Source of the DNA: Bacteroidota bacterium
GTDB lineage: Bacteria; Bacteroidota; Bacteroidia; B-17B0; Aurantibacillaceae
Length of the DNA stretch: 64,000 nt
Direction: 5' to 3'
Assembly: GCA_018267655.1 (NCBI GenBank)
Contig: JAFDYB010000047.1
Coordinates: forward strand, 1-64,000
Numbering within the stretch: the stretch's first letter is position 1; each line of letters begins with the position of its first letter. Below, piece after piece: positions 33,723 through 45,276 of the stretch. The notes under the pieces are model-generated. The model saw nothing but the letters and a program-made list of their open reading frames with translations, was not told the origin of the DNA and made no database searches. A program made the translations under genes and the position numbers.

Positions 33723-34108
33723 AAGAAGGAAAAAATAAAACAAGTAACATCCTTGAGGGAGATCAGGATAAAGGAATTCCATCATGGTTAGTGCCAATCC
33801 TCAGCGGATTAGGTAGTATGGGCGGTAGCTATATGCTTTGGGTAAAACCATTACAGGACAACTTTAAAGCTATGGCGGAACAAATAGAAGATCTAAAAGA
33901 TGACATCGCAGAAATTAAATTAAAGCAAAAGCAGGTGGACAGAGACTTCTATAGTAAGCTGGAACAGGCCTTAAAAGGATTAGAAGGAGAAACGTCAAAA
34001 CGTTTTAACGCTTCAAAAGAGGAGGAGGAAGAAGATGAAATAATCTCCTTAAACAAAAAAGAGAAGTATGTAAAACCAACTAAGAAAAAAACATCAATAC
34101 TCAGATAA
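33716..34108 (+). CDS. Small protein with one membrane segment and coiled coil
   Basis: 130 residues. A short hydrophobic segment (WLVPILSGLGSMGGSYMLWV, about 24-43) precedes a coiled coil (about 48-95, EQIEDLKDDIAEIKLKQKQV) and a Lys/Glu-rich tail. Nothing recognisable. The design resembles small membrane-anchored phage proteins, without stronger evidence. First of four tightly packed rightward genes (1-nt gaps or overlaps). Confidence 0.65.
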   Translation: MAEEGKNKTSNILEGDQDKGIPSWLVPILSGLGSMGGSYMLWVKPLQDNFKAMAEQIEDLKDDIAEIKLKQKQVDRDFYSKLEQALKGLEGETSKRFNASKEEEEEDEIISLNKKEKYVKPTKKKTSILR

Positions 34109-34109
34109 T

Positions 34110-34364
34110 ATGGAAAGCGCCACATTTAAAAGATTTATTGTTCCATTAGATGTTTTGACTGATATCGTCAAAGTAATACTTGAAATGGAACTGAAAAATG
34201 AAATAACATCAGTCAATGAAAATAAGGCTTTCATTGAAATTAAAGTGGAGTATCAAAACGGATTGGGCTTCCATCAAAAAGCAATAGCCAACATCGAAAG
34301 CATTTTAGCTGATTATAACCATTACCGTTTTGAAGAAGAAGAAACCGATTGGAGAAACAGTTAA
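34110..34364 (+). CDS. Small acidic protein, paralogue of the gene at 35061
   Basis: 84 residues, acidic. Compared with the 74-residue protein at 35061 it shares the order F-VP-D, ELxNEIxxVxE, IEVxY, a DY pair and a Glu-rich end, so the two are paralogues flanking the zinc-finger gene. No known domain. Starts 1 nt after the upstream stop. Confidence 0.6.
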   Translation: MESATFKRFIVPLDVLTDIVKVILEMELKNEITSVNENKAFIEIKVEYQNGLGFHQKAIANIESILADYNHYRFEEEETDWRNS

Positions 34365-34365
34365 G

Positions 34366-35064
34366 ATGAAAAAGACCTGTGCATATTGTAATAAAGAATT
34401 TGAAGCAAGACGAGTGGATAAGCATTTCTGCTCTGCATCGTGCCGGCAATTAAATCATTTGCAGAAGAAGGCTATTACCTTATTTGGAAATGAAAATAAA
34501 ACTATTGAGGATACTGCTTTAGTAACTGTTCATCAAACGACTTCTGCAATTATGGAGGAACCGGTTGTTATAAAAAAAGAAAAGACAGTTGAAAAACAAT
34601 ACAAGGAAATACAAAGCAGGTTTGTTGATGATGTAATATCACAATTAAAACGCAGAAGTATTGAAATTTCTATTCAGGAATATGTGGAGAATAATAAAGC
34701 ATATGCAAAAAGCATATCATGGATCAATGTTCGCCTGCGCTGCCTGATTGAAATTCTGCTTTTAATTTCCGAAAGAAAAAGTTTGCCATTAGCCGACTTA
34801 GTTGAAATTACAAATGCCTTTACTTTATTGCTAAAGTCTGAACATCTGAAAAAAATATCAGAACACTATCCTTATCACAAACTAATAAAGGATTTAAGAG
34901 ATAAACTAAAACACATTTATTTAGAAAACGAAGACTCAGACTTCGTTCAAATCAAACTCGTCCGGAGAGTAAAAATTGACCTGATCATTTATCGCTGCGA
35001 GCTCAGGTCGGTTGCATCGAAAGTAAAATTCAGCGAATTAAATTTTAAAACAAAAGAAATATGA
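34366..35064 (+). CDS. Zinc-finger protein of the island
   Basis: 232 residues. A short N-terminal zinc finger with Cys5, Cys8, Cys22 and Cys26 (CAYC and FCSASCRQLNH) resembles FCS-like or cleaved-tail fingers, followed by a long helical, basic region without further motif. Probably binds nucleic acid or a partner protein. The ATG at 34366 follows the previous stop by 1 nt; a TTG frame starting at 34330 would overlap the upstream gene and is not preferred. Overlaps the next gene by 4 nt. Confidence 0.7.
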   Translation: MKKTCAYCNKEFEARRVDKHFCSASCRQLNHLQKKAITLFGNENKTIEDTALVTVHQTTSAIMEEPVVIKKEKTVEKQYKEIQSRFVDDVISQLKRRSIEISIQEYVENNKAYAKSISWINVRLRCLIEILLLISERKSLPLADLVEITNAFTLLLKSEHLKKISEHYPYHKLIKDLRDKLKHIYLENEDSDFVQIKLVRRVKIDLIIYRCELRSVASKVKFSELNFKTKEI

Positions 35065-35285
35065 GAACAAAAGAATTTGAAGTACCGAATGATTTTATCT
35101 GCGAGTTTGCAGAGGCATTAGCAGAACATGAATTAACAAATGAAATCAACGGAGTAACGGAAGATGGAGAAATCCTGATTGAGGTAAGTTATGAAAAAGA
35201 AGAGCGGGCTGCTGTATTTGCCTTGACCGAACTTCTTGATGATTACTACGAAGAAGAGGAGGAACAGGAAGAAGAGGAAAATTAG
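35061..35285 (+). CDS. Small acidic protein, paralogue of the gene at 34110
   Basis: 74 residues ending in a Glu-rich tail (YYEEEEEQEEEEN). It has the same layout as the protein at 34110 and starts with a 4-nt overlap to the zinc-finger gene. Strongly negative small proteins in mobile elements sometimes mimic DNA or inhibit nucleases, but nothing here proves that. A terminator follows at 35320-35367. Confidence 0.6.
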   Translation: MRTKEFEVPNDFICEFAEALAEHELTNEINGVTEDGEILIEVSYEKEERAAVFALTELLDDYYEEEEEQEEEEN

Positions 35286-35319
35286 CCAGTTTTCTGGAAA
35301 TACCTGAAACTATAAAAAG

Positions 35320-35367
35320 GTCTCGCCTGTGTTCCGCACACGTTGGGGCTTTTGGCGGGACTTTTTT
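35320..35367 (+). terminator. Intrinsic terminator behind the small-gene cluster
   Basis: GTCTCGCC (35320-35327) and GGCGGGAC (35354-35361) pair over 8 bp with one G-T wobble, followed by TTTTTT. A small inner stem TGTG/CACA lies in the loop. It ends the rightward cluster. Confidence 0.7.
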
Positions 35368-35436
35368 ATATGAAAGGTATGGATTATGTTAGACAGGCTG
35401 AAAGTCAATAATAGCAATAATTTTGGAGGATTTAAA

Positions 35437-35655
35437 ATGAGAGTGATTGAATTAAATAAGAAAGAAAGTGTGAAGGAAGTAACACTTGAAAGAGCAAGAG
35501 AGTTGTTGAATAATAAATCCATAAGTGATGAAGAGTTAAAAAAGCTTATGAACAACCTGAGAGCATTTTGCTGGATTGTAATTGAAATCAGGCAAAGTAT
35601 AGAACAAAAAAATAATACGCAGAATTCTTTTGAGGAATTAAAAGAAGCTGCATAG
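35437..35655 (+). CDS. Small helical protein upstream of recombinase B
   Basis: 72 residues, mostly helical and charged (LERARELLNNKSISDEELKK). The ATG at 35437 is chosen over the in-frame ATG at 35386 because a GGAGG lies 8 nt upstream, a Shine-Dalgarno-like site unusual in this genome. Only 14 nt before recombinase B, so likely cotranscribed. Size and position would suit a recombination directionality factor or regulator; this is speculation. Confidence 0.55.
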   Translation: MRVIELNKKESVKEVTLERARELLNNKSISDEELKKLMNNLRAFCWIVIEIRQSIEQKNNTQNSFEELKEAA

Positions 35656-35669
35656 TAATAACCATAAAA

Positions 35670-37359
<1,690 letters not shown>

Positions 37360-37463
37360 ATATTTTTTAATTTGATAATGCGCTTTATTTGGTGCTGCAA
37401 AGATATATTTACTTTCTTTGTAAAACAAATAATTTGAAATAAATATTTTTTAATGCCCACAAT

Positions 37464-38336
37464 ATGCATAAAGCCGGCTTTGTAAACATTATTGGTTGCC
37501 CAAACGTAGGTAAATCAACCTTATTAAACGCACTAGTTGGCGAAAGATTGAGTATAATTACTTCAAAAGCACAAACTACGCGCCATCGCATTATGGGCAT
37601 TGTTAGTGCAAATAACTACCAAGTTGTATTTAGCGATACACCGGGAATTATTCAGCCACAATACAAACTTCAAGAAAAAATGATGGAGTTTGTTATTACC
37701 GCTTTTTCTGATGCAGATGTATTTTTGCTTATTACAGATGTGTTTGAAGATATTAAATTGCAAGATAGTTTTTTAACCAAGCTCCAAAAAACTAAAGTAC
37801 CTATATTGTTGCTTATTAATAAAATTGACATCGCAACTCAAGAACAGTTAGAACAAAAAGTGAGCGAGTGGAAACTAAAGCTGCCCCTGTCAGAAATATT
37901 TGCTATTTCAGCATTGCAAAAGTTTAATATTGATAAAATCCTTTCTCGAATAATTGAATTGTTGCCAAGCGGTGCAGCATTTTTTAATAAAGATGAGCTT
38001 ACCGATAAGTCTGAGCGTTTTTTTGTATCTGAAATTATACGAGAAAAAATTTTACTTAATTATAAAAAAGAAATTCCTTATAGCGTTGAAGTGCTTGTTA
38101 ACGCATTTAAAGAAGAAGATGTAATAATTCGAATACAAGCCGATATTCTTGTTGAGCGTGATAGTCAAAAAGGAATAATAATAGGCAACAAAGGCGATGC
38201 TCTTAAAAAAACGGGCACTTTAGCCAGATTAGAAATGGAAAAATTTTTTAATAAAAAAGTATTTCTTGAATTATTTGTAAAAGTTGAAAAAAATTGGCGA
38301 GCCGATGATAAAAAACTTAAACGTTTTGGTTATTAA
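37464..38336 (+). CDS. era: GTPase Era
   Basis: 290 residues, full length. GTPase for 30S ribosome assembly. G1 GCPNVGKST (about 9-17), G3 DTPG, G4 NKID and G5 SAL are present, followed by a C-terminal KH domain with GIIIGNKGDALKKTGTLAR, which binds the 3' end of 16S rRNA. Lies 104 nt to the right of the tRNA-fMet gene, divergently oriented to it. Confidence 0.96.
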   Translation: MHKAGFVNIIGCPNVGKSTLLNALVGERLSIITSKAQTTRHRIMGIVSANNYQVVFSDTPGIIQPQYKLQEKMMEFVITAFSDADVFLLITDVFEDIKLQDSFLTKLQKTKVPILLLINKIDIATQEQLEQKVSEWKLKLPLSEIFAISALQKFNIDKILSRIIELLPSGAAFFNKDELTDKSERFFVSEIIREKILLNYKKEIPYSVEVLVNAFKEEDVIIRIQADILVERDSQKGIIIGNKGDALKKTGTLARLEMEKFFNKKVFLELFVKVEKNWRADDKKLKRFGY

Positions 38337-38368
38337 TCGGCACGCCAATAGATAGTATATAATACTTG

Positions 38369-41245
38369 TTATTTAGAACCTATCGGGTTTCCATAAGAAT
38401 CAATTTCAAGCACATCAAATCCAAATTGCGCCATTTTATTAAAGTTAGTGGCCTTATCGCCAACAACTACAATTATCATTTTATTTAATTGTAAATACTT
38501 TTTAGCTAAAGCATTAATTTCAGAATTTGTCATTGCATTTAATAATTGTGTTTGTTTTGATACGTAATCTTTTGATAAATTAAAGTCTAAAACACGCTTA
38601 ATAAAAAATAATTTTTGAACCTGACTTTCGTATTTTAAAGCATCGCTTTGTGCCATTGCATTTTTAGTGAAAGTCAACTCTTCATCATTAATCCCTGACT
38701 CGGCATATTTTTTTAATTCAGAAATTATTTCTTTTATTGTACTATCTGTTGTATTTGCTTTAAATCCACCTGCTATTTGATAAAAGCCAGGGTATTTTGA
38801 ACCACTAAAACCTGCTCGTGTTCCATAAGTCCAACCTTTTACTTCTCTTAATAAATAGTTAACGCGGCTATTAAATGCTCCGCCAAAACTATAGTTCATT
38901 ACGTTAGCCTTAAAAAAATCGCCTAATGCATCGTAAGGAAGCGCAATATTTCCAACTTTAATTTCACTTTGAGCCGCGCCTTTTTTATCAACAAAATAAA
39001 TTGTAGTTTTTGAAATTGCAGGAAGGGAAGGTTCTACCACTACTTCGGTAGTACCATTTTTTAATTTACCTAAAAATACCAATTCTGTTTCAATGTCTTT
39101 TTTAGCAATATCACCCGTTACAGATACCGATAAATTATCGCGGGTAATTTTTGAATTGTAATAATTTTTCACATCATCAATAGTTAATGCGTTTACTGTT
39201 TCAACTTTGCCAATTGATGGAATACTCATTATGTGATTATTTCCATATAAAATAGCTCTAAACGCTTTTTCGGCAGTGATTGATGCGTTAGTAAGCTGTT
39301 GATTAATTGCATCTATTTGCTGTTTTTTCTCTACTTCAAACTCTTCGCTATCAAACTTAGGATTAAACAAATACTCTTCTAAAACTTTTAATGTTGGTTT
39401 TAATTTATCTTTTAAACATTGTACTCTAACACTCAGCTCCTCGTCATTTGTATAAAAATTAATTTCGCTACCTAAACGACTGAGTTGATTTTCAAGTTCT
39501 TCTGACTTAGTTTTAGTAGTACTTTGCGATAGCATGCTGGCTGTTAAATTTGAAAGACCAGATTTTGCAATTGGCTCAAAACGGTGTCCTGCTTTAAAAC
39601 TTAACAGTATGCTTATTTTTGGAATTTCGTTGCTGGTAACTCCAATATAATCAATTTCGCCTGCTAATTTTCCTTTATAAAAATCAGGTACCGGCACAGG
39701 TTGAGCTGCCGGAGGTACAGGCATTTTTGAACGGTCAAAATTATCTTTTGGCTCTTTATACGTTAAGTTTTTGTATTCATCGCTTTCTTTTTCAATTGTA
39801 CGCTCATACATTTTCCAATTGTCTTCCTTAATTTTTAAATCACCTTTTGTTTTAGGCACGCAACTAAGCGCAACATAATTTTTATCTTTAATATACTTTT
39901 CGTAAACTCTCATTACATCGGCTTTTGTTATGCTATTATACATTGCTAATTCTTTTTGTAGGTAATTAGCATCGCCTGTAAAGGTAAAATTAGCTGCTAA
40001 TAAAGCTCCTTTGCCTTGTACAGTTGCAACTCTATCAATATAATTGCTATAAAAAGTTGCTTTAAACTTTGCTAAATCATCATCGGTAACGCCGCCTTTT
40101 TTCTCCCATTCATCAAGTGTTGCTTTAAACTCTTTTTCTATATCAGCTAGTTTAGCATTAGGATTTGCTTTTATTGAAAAGTGAAAGCTTCCATCTAATT
40201 CGCGTGAATATTGAAAAGCATTTGCGCTTACTGCTTTTTTTGTTTCAATAAACTTTTTATAAAACGGTGAAGCCTGCCCATCTGATAAAATATTTGCCAA
40301 TACATCTAAAGCGGCATTGTCTCTGGTATTATTTTTTACTGAAGGGTACGCAATTGATAACATTGGGAAACGCACGTTGTCTTCATAAGAAACATAACGG
40401 GTTTCAGAGAGTAAAGTTGGTTTTAATGTTTGAGGGCGAACATCTTTACCTTTTTCAATGCTTCCAAAATATTTATTTACCAATTGTAACACGTTGTCTG
40501 TATTTACATCTCCTGAAATAGTAAGCACTGCATTATTAGGACCATACCACCGCATATAAAAGCGTTTTAAATCATTTACATCTACACGATTAAGATCTTC
40601 AATGTAACCTATGGTTGTCCAACTGTAAGGATGTCCTTTTGGAAATAAAGCTTCGCCTAACTTTTCAAATACAAGGCCATAGGGAGCATTGTCATAACGC
40701 TGCCCTCTTTCATTTTTAACAGTAGCACGTTGTACCTCAAACTTTTTTTGTGTAACACTGTCTAGTAAAAAACCCATGCGATCGCTCTCAAGCCAAAGCA
40801 TTTTTTCGAGTTGATTACTAGGAACTATTTCAAAATAATTTGTTCTGTCTGTATTGGTTGTGCCATTTAAAGTTCCACCCGATTCAGTAATTATTTTAAA
40901 ATGTTGCTCATCAGCAACGTTTTTTGAGCCTTGAAACATCATGTGTTCAAAAAAATGAGCAAAGCCGCTTCTTCCTTGTTGTTCACGAGCGCTTCCAACA
41001 TGATACGTTACATCTACATAAACTATCGGATCGCTATGATCTTCGTGAACAAGCACTGTTAAGCCATTTGGCAGCTCATAACGTTTGTAAGGTATAATTA
41101 ACTCATCACCTTTTCGTTTAACCTCTTCTACAAACCGAGGGAAAGGCATAATTGTAGCATTATTGCTCAAACCTTGTACTTTTTTTTGTGGTAACATTGA
41201 TGTGGCAAGTAAAAAAAATGCCACTGTAAATACTTTCTTAATCAT
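38369..41245 (-). CDS. M16-family metallopeptidase (insulinase/pitrilysin type)
   Basis: 958 residues. Signal peptide MIKKVFTVAFFLLATSMLPQ. The first M16 unit has inverted zinc motif HFFEH (97-101), and the downstream Glu lies in TVKNERGQRY. The second, inactive unit (about 540-950) includes GFSGSKYPGFYQIAGGF. Single-chain M16 proteases of this size form a two-half chamber that degrades peptides, here probably in the periplasm. Monocistronic. Catalytic residues look intact. Confidence 0.92.
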   Translation of the reverse strand: MIKKVFTVAFFLLATSMLPQKKVQGLSNNATIMPFPRFVEEVKRKGDELIIPYKRYELPNGLTVLVHEDHSDPIVYVDVTYHVGSAREQQGRSGFAHFFEHMMFQGSKNVADEQHFKIITESGGTLNGTTNTDRTNYFEIVPSNQLEKMLWLESDRMGFLLDSVTQKKFEVQRATVKNERGQRYDNAPYGLVFEKLGEALFPKGHPYSWTTIGYIEDLNRVDVNDLKRFYMRWYGPNNAVLTISGDVNTDNVLQLVNKYFGSIEKGKDVRPQTLKPTLLSETRYVSYEDNVRFPMLSIAYPSVKNNTRDNAALDVLANILSDGQASPFYKKFIETKKAVSANAFQYSRELDGSFHFSIKANPNAKLADIEKEFKATLDEWEKKGGVTDDDLAKFKATFYSNYIDRVATVQGKGALLAANFTFTGDANYLQKELAMYNSITKADVMRVYEKYIKDKNYVALSCVPKTKGDLKIKEDNWKMYERTIEKESDEYKNLTYKEPKDNFDRSKMPVPPAAQPVPVPDFYKGKLAGEIDYIGVTSNEIPKISILLSFKAGHRFEPIAKSGLSNLTASMLSQSTTKTKSEELENQLSRLGSEINFYTNDEELSVRVQCLKDKLKPTLKVLEEYLFNPKFDSEEFEVEKKQQIDAINQQLTNASITAEKAFRAILYGNNHIMSIPSIGKVETVNALTIDDVKNYYNSKITRDNLSVSVTGDIAKKDIETELVFLGKLKNGTTEVVVEPSLPAISKTTIYFVDKKGAAQSEIKVGNIALPYDALGDFFKANVMNYSFGGAFNSRVNYLLREVKGWTYGTRAGFSGSKYPGFYQIAGGFKANTTDSTIKEIISELKKYAESGINDEELTFTKNAMAQSDALKYESQVQKLFFIKRVLDFNLSKDYVSKQTQLLNAMTNSEINALAKKYLQLNKMIIVVVGDKATNFNKMAQFGFDVLEIDSYGNPIGSK

Positions 41246-41379
41246 TTTGTGAAATTATATGTTGGTTTAAATATAAATTTTTTAAGCGAATGGCTTGTTT
41301 TTTTTATACTGTTGATATAAAAATATTATGAACGGTAGTAAACAAGGTTGTTAACTATAGTAATAAGTTCTATTTAATA

Positions 41380-42645
41380 TCAATTATTATTTTTTGCCGG
41401 ATTTACAGTTGAGCTACATTCTCCAAATCCTACTCTTATGCCATTATTAGTTTGGCAATAGCCGCGTAAAATAACCGTATCACCATCGTTAATAAATTTT
41501 CGTTCGCTGCCATCGTTTAATTTAAGGGGTTTGGAGCCTCTCCATGTTAATTCGAGCATGCTTCCAAACTCGCGAGATTCCGGGCCACTAATAGTTCCGC
41601 TTGCCATTAAATCACCCACATTAACGTTACAGCCGTTAATGGTATGGTGCGCCAACTGCTGCTCCATGGTGTAATACATGTATTTATAATTGCTTTCGCA
41701 AACTTTGGTTTCAGTAGCATTTTCGGGCTTTATTAAAACTTCAAGCTTTATATCAATATTTTTATTGCCGCTGTATTGCAAGTAAGGAAGTAATTGAGGT
41801 ATTTGCTCGTATCCTTTTGTTCTAAAAGGCTCGAGTGCATCAAGAGTAACTACCCAAGGCGATAAAGTGCTTGCAAAGTTTTTTGCAAGAAAAGGGCCTA
41901 ATGGTACATACTCCCATGTTTGTATATCGCGAGCACTCCAGTCGTTAAATAACACCATTCCAAAAATATATTCGTCAGCTTTTTGAGTAGAAATGCTTTC
42001 GCCCATTTGCGTTGATTTGCCAATAATAAAAGCTGTTTCTAATTCAAAGTCTAACAATTTTGTTGGGCCAAATACCGGTTTTTCACTATCGGCAGGTTTT
42101 TGTTGACCTTTTGGGCGGTGAAAAGAGTGTCCGCTCACTTGTATGCTTGAAGCGCGCCCATGATAGCCTACCGGCAAGTGTTTCCAATTTGGCAGCAGTG
42201 CATTTTCGGGATCGCGAAACATTTTTCCTACGTTGGTAGCATGGTCAACGCTGCTGTAAAAATCAGTATAATCACCTATTTTTACAGGCATTAACATGGT
42301 AACTGCACTTTGTTTTTTTAAAACTTTTTTTTGAAACACCAAATCTGTTTTTAAAACTGATTTCTCATCGCATAAGATACTTTGAATTTTTAACCTAATT
42401 TCTTTAGTTTTTGATTTTCCGAGTTTGATAAAATTATTTAAATATTTTTTATCGAACACTTCGCGATTAACTTGCAATAAACCGGCTCTTTCTAATTCAA
42501 ATAAATCAATAATATAATCGCCAATTGCCGAACATACATGATGTTTAACGGTATCATCGCTATACACTCCAAAAGGAATGTTGTAAATACTAAAATCTGA
42601 ATTTTGTGGAATTTGAATCCAAGTGTTTAGTGGTTGTGTGCTCAT
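41380..42645 (-). CDS. fahA: Fumarylacetoacetase
   Basis: 421 residues. Last enzyme of tyrosine degradation; splits fumarylacetoacetate into fumarate and acetoacetate. Visible: DYTDFYSSVDHATNVGKMFR (about 125-144), PVGYHGRASSIQVSG (about 157-171), and the acidic metal ligands in LLDFELETAFIIG and GMVLFNDWSARDIQTWEYVP. The N-terminal SH3-like domain is complete. Last gene of moxR-(HEAT-like)-fahA, overlapping the middle gene by 4 nt. Confidence 0.95.
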   Translation of the reverse strand: MSTQPLNTWIQIPQNSDFSIYNIPFGVYSDDTVKHHVCSAIGDYIIDLFELERAGLLQVNREVFDKKYLNNFIKLGKSKTKEIRLKIQSILCDEKSVLKTDLVFQKKVLKKQSAVTMLMPVKIGDYTDFYSSVDHATNVGKMFRDPENALLPNWKHLPVGYHGRASSIQVSGHSFHRPKGQQKPADSEKPVFGPTKLLDFELETAFIIGKSTQMGESISTQKADEYIFGMVLFNDWSARDIQTWEYVPLGPFLAKNFASTLSPWVVTLDALEPFRTKGYEQIPQLLPYLQYSGNKNIDIKLEVLIKPENATETKVCESNYKYMYYTMEQQLAHHTINGCNVNVGDLMASGTISGPESREFGSMLELTWRGSKPLKLNDGSERKFINDGDTVILRGYCQTNNGIRVGFGECSSTVNPAKNNN

Positions 42646-43139
42646 AATTTCAATAAATTATTTAGTGCTTTTAATAAATCGTTTTTTAATTCGGCGTTCA
42701 TATTGTTTGTGCTGTTGGCAATGCTAAGAGCCTGTGTTATTATTGTATTTGAAATATTATTTTCGCAATTTTCAATAACTGTAATTGCCTCAATGCTTAT
42801 TTGAATGTTTTTGCTAAGGGCAAGCGTTGTAAAAAACAATAAATGCTCGCTAAAATCAAGCCCTGACTCCCAACAAGCTGCTATAATTTTTGATTTATCA
42901 ATTTCGTTTGCGCTTGATTCAATTGCCGAAATTAATTCTTTTATGCAGTTTTTTTGTTTAAGATTATGCAAAATTTGATCTCTCACTTCAAAGGGAATAT
43001 CATTGTTAGTGAGCGTGTCTATTTGGTCAGTAATAGAAATGTTGTTGTTTGTATTTAGGATAATGGTGTTGTATTTTTCATTATCGAATAAATCTTTTGG
43101 ATTGATTGGATTTGGATTTAAAAAATCATCGTTGCTCAT
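42642..43139 (-). CDS. Uncharacterised helical (HEAT-like) protein
   Basis: 165 residues, no signal peptide. After an Asn-rich start the protein is helical in repeated pairs (IPFEVRDQILHNLKQKNCIK, then DKSKIIAACWESGLD), as in HEAT/armadillo scaffolds. It sits between the MoxR gene (6 nt) and fahA (4-nt overlap). No function can be given; it may support the MoxR ATPase. Confidence 0.65.
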   Translation of the reverse strand: MSNDDFLNPNPINPKDLFDNEKYNTIILNTNNNISITDQIDTLTNNDIPFEVRDQILHNLKQKNCIKELISAIESSANEIDKSKIIAACWESGLDFSEHLLFFTTLALSKNIQISIEAITVIENCENNISNTIITQALSIANSTNNMNAELKNDLLKALNNLLKL

Positions 43140-43145
43140 AATTAT

Positions 43146-44108
43146 TTACAAAAGTTGATTAATAATGCTTTCTATAGAAACACCTTCGGCTTCAGCTTTA
43201 TAGTTGGTTACAATTCTATGGCGTAAAATAGGAGTTGCAATTGCTCTTACATCTTCAATATCAGGGCTAAATTTTCCGGATAATGCAGCATGACATTTAG
43301 CACCAATAATTAAATATTGAGATGCTCGTGGGCCTGCGCCCCATTGGATATATTTTTTTGTTATTTCGCTGCTGTACTCACTTTTTAGGCGGGTTTTATT
43401 TACGAGCTTAACAGCGTATTCAACTACATTATCAGCAATAGGAATTTTCTTTACTAATTCCTGAAAAAATAAAATTTCATCTGCATTGAGTATTTTTTGT
43501 AATGAAACTGTTTTACCTGCTGTTGTTTGTTTTACAACTTGCAGTTCTTCCGCAAAGCTAGGATAGTCGAGCCAAATATTAAACATAAATCGGTCGAGCT
43601 GTGCTTCCGGTAAAGGGTAAGTGCCTTCTTGTTCAATAGGGTTTTGGGTAGCCAATACAAAAAACGGACTGTCGAGTTTATAGCGTTTTCCGGCAGCAGT
43701 AACTTGTTTTTCTTGCATTGCTTCTAAAAGAGCTGCTTGTGTTTTAGGCGGGGTTCTATTAATTTCATCGGCTAAAATAATATTGCTGAATAATGGACCT
43801 TTAATGAATTTAAAACTTCGCTGCTCGTCTAAAATTTCGCTACCAATAATATCACTTGGCATTAAATCGGGGGTAAATTGAATGCGGTTAAAGCTTAATC
43901 CTAAAGCATCGGCAATAGTATTTACCAATAAAGTTTTTGCTAAGCCCGGCACACCAACTAAAAGGCAATGACCGTTGCTGAAAATTGAAATTAATAAATT
44001 TTTTACCGTATCGTTTTGCCCTACAATAACTTTAGCAATTTCGGCAGTAAGTGCTTTATTTTTATTAACTAATGCTTCAATCGCCTCTACATCGCTTTTA
44101 TAATTCAT
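43146..44108 (-). CDS. MoxR-family AAA+ ATPase
   Basis: 320 residues. Walker A GVPGLAKT (about 57-64), Walker B IILADEINRTPPKTQAAL, and sensor-like FVLATQNPIEQEGTYPLPEA are all characteristic of MoxR, with a C-terminal lid domain. MoxR proteins are chaperone-like and often work with VWA-domain proteins; none is adjacent here. First gene of a three-gene unit. Confidence 0.92.
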   Translation of the reverse strand: MNYKSDVEAIEALVNKNKALTAEIAKVIVGQNDTVKNLLISIFSNGHCLLVGVPGLAKTLLVNTIADALGLSFNRIQFTPDLMPSDIIGSEILDEQRSFKFIKGPLFSNIILADEINRTPPKTQAALLEAMQEKQVTAAGKRYKLDSPFFVLATQNPIEQEGTYPLPEAQLDRFMFNIWLDYPSFAEELQVVKQTTAGKTVSLQKILNADEILFFQELVKKIPIADNVVEYAVKLVNKTRLKSEYSSEITKKYIQWGAGPRASQYLIIGAKCHAALSGKFSPDIEDVRAIATPILRHRIVTNYKAEAEGVSIESIINQLL

Positions 44109-44169
44109 AAATAAATTTTTTTAAAATTAATCATTTGTTTTGTAAAATTTGTTTTTAGCAAGCGTTATG

Positions 44170-45183
44170 TTAATATTCTAGTGCAATGTAAACCGCTAGA
44201 TGATCACTGTATCCGTTGTAGTATTTAAAATGACTGCCATAGGTTCTGTTTGGTTTAATTTCACCTGTTTTTTTATTGTTAAACATTACAAAATTTTTAT
44301 CCATTATAAAGGCATTTCCTTGTTTGTATTTTAATCCTTTTGTTTTTAAAAAACCTTGCGATAAAATTATTTGATCGAACAGTTGCCACTTTCCTCTGTT
44401 TTCGTGCGTACCCTTGTTTGCTTTTGCTTTTTCATAATATGGGTTAAATAATTCGGCAGTATTTTCTTTTGGGGTTTCAACGGCTTTAAGCTCATTTAAT
44501 ACAGAAGTGTTTAGTGGGGTATCGTTTAAATCGCCCATAATAATTATTTTACTGTTGTTGTTCTTAGCTAGCAATTTAGTTATATTTTCTTTTAAAACTT
44601 GAGCTGCGTATATACGTTTAACTTCGGTAACAGTTTCTCCGTCTCGTCTGCTAGGCCAATGGTTAATAAAAAAGTAAATGATTTCGTTAGTTTGTTTAAA
44701 CTTTAATTCAATTTGTAAAATATTTCGTGTTTTATAATCACCTAACTGAATATTTGTTGCGTTTATTTCTGAACTAGCAATACAATCAAATTTTTTTTGA
44801 TTGTAAATAAACCCAACATTGATGCCTCTTTCATCAAGTCCTGTGCTAACTAGTGCTTTATAATTTTTGTTATTTAAAGTGTTTTTATTAATTAAATCGT
44901 TTAACACAGTAATATTTTCAATTTCACAAAGTCCAATTATATCCGGCCAATTTTTATCAATGCCAATTGAGTCGAATACTTGAGTTATGTGGTTAATTTT
45001 ATTTTTATATTTTTTTGTGTTCCATTGAGATTCTGCGCTAGGGTTAAACTCATCATTTTTTGTTATTGGATTGTGAATTGTGTCGAAAAAATTTTCGCAA
45101 TTGTAAAACATAATGCTTAGCTTAGTTTGAGCTGTTTGTTTTACAAAGCAGGAGATAAGTAGTAGTAATAAAATTTTTTTCAT
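44170..45183 (-). CDS. Endonuclease/exonuclease/phosphatase-family protein, exported
   Basis: 337 residues. Signal peptide (MKKILLLLLISCFVKQTAQ). EEP fold motifs: FYNCENFFDT (metal Asn/Glu region), ICEIEN, FINHWPSRR with catalytic His, IIMGDLNDTP (Asp/Asn pair) and SDHLAVYIALEY at the C-terminus. The family hydrolyses phosphodiester bonds in nucleic acids or lipids. Secretion suggests nutrient scavenging or a surface role. Monocistronic. Confidence 0.88.
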   Translation of the reverse strand: MKKILLLLLISCFVKQTAQTKLSIMFYNCENFFDTIHNPITKNDEFNPSAESQWNTKKYKNKINHITQVFDSIGIDKNWPDIIGLCEIENITVLNDLINKNTLNNKNYKALVSTGLDERGINVGFIYNQKKFDCIASSEINATNIQLGDYKTRNILQIELKFKQTNEIIYFFINHWPSRRDGETVTEVKRIYAAQVLKENITKLLAKNNNSKIIIMGDLNDTPLNTSVLNELKAVETPKENTAELFNPYYEKAKANKGTHENRGKWQLFDQIILSQGFLKTKGLKYKQGNAFIMDKNFVMFNNKKTGEIKPNRTYGSHFKYYNGYSDHLAVYIALEY

Positions 45184-45276
45184 TTTAATTGTTGTTTGAA
45201 ATAATTTAAATCAATTTGAATGAGAAGATTAATGCTAAAAATTTTAATTGTTTTTAAATGTTAAAGATGATTGAGT

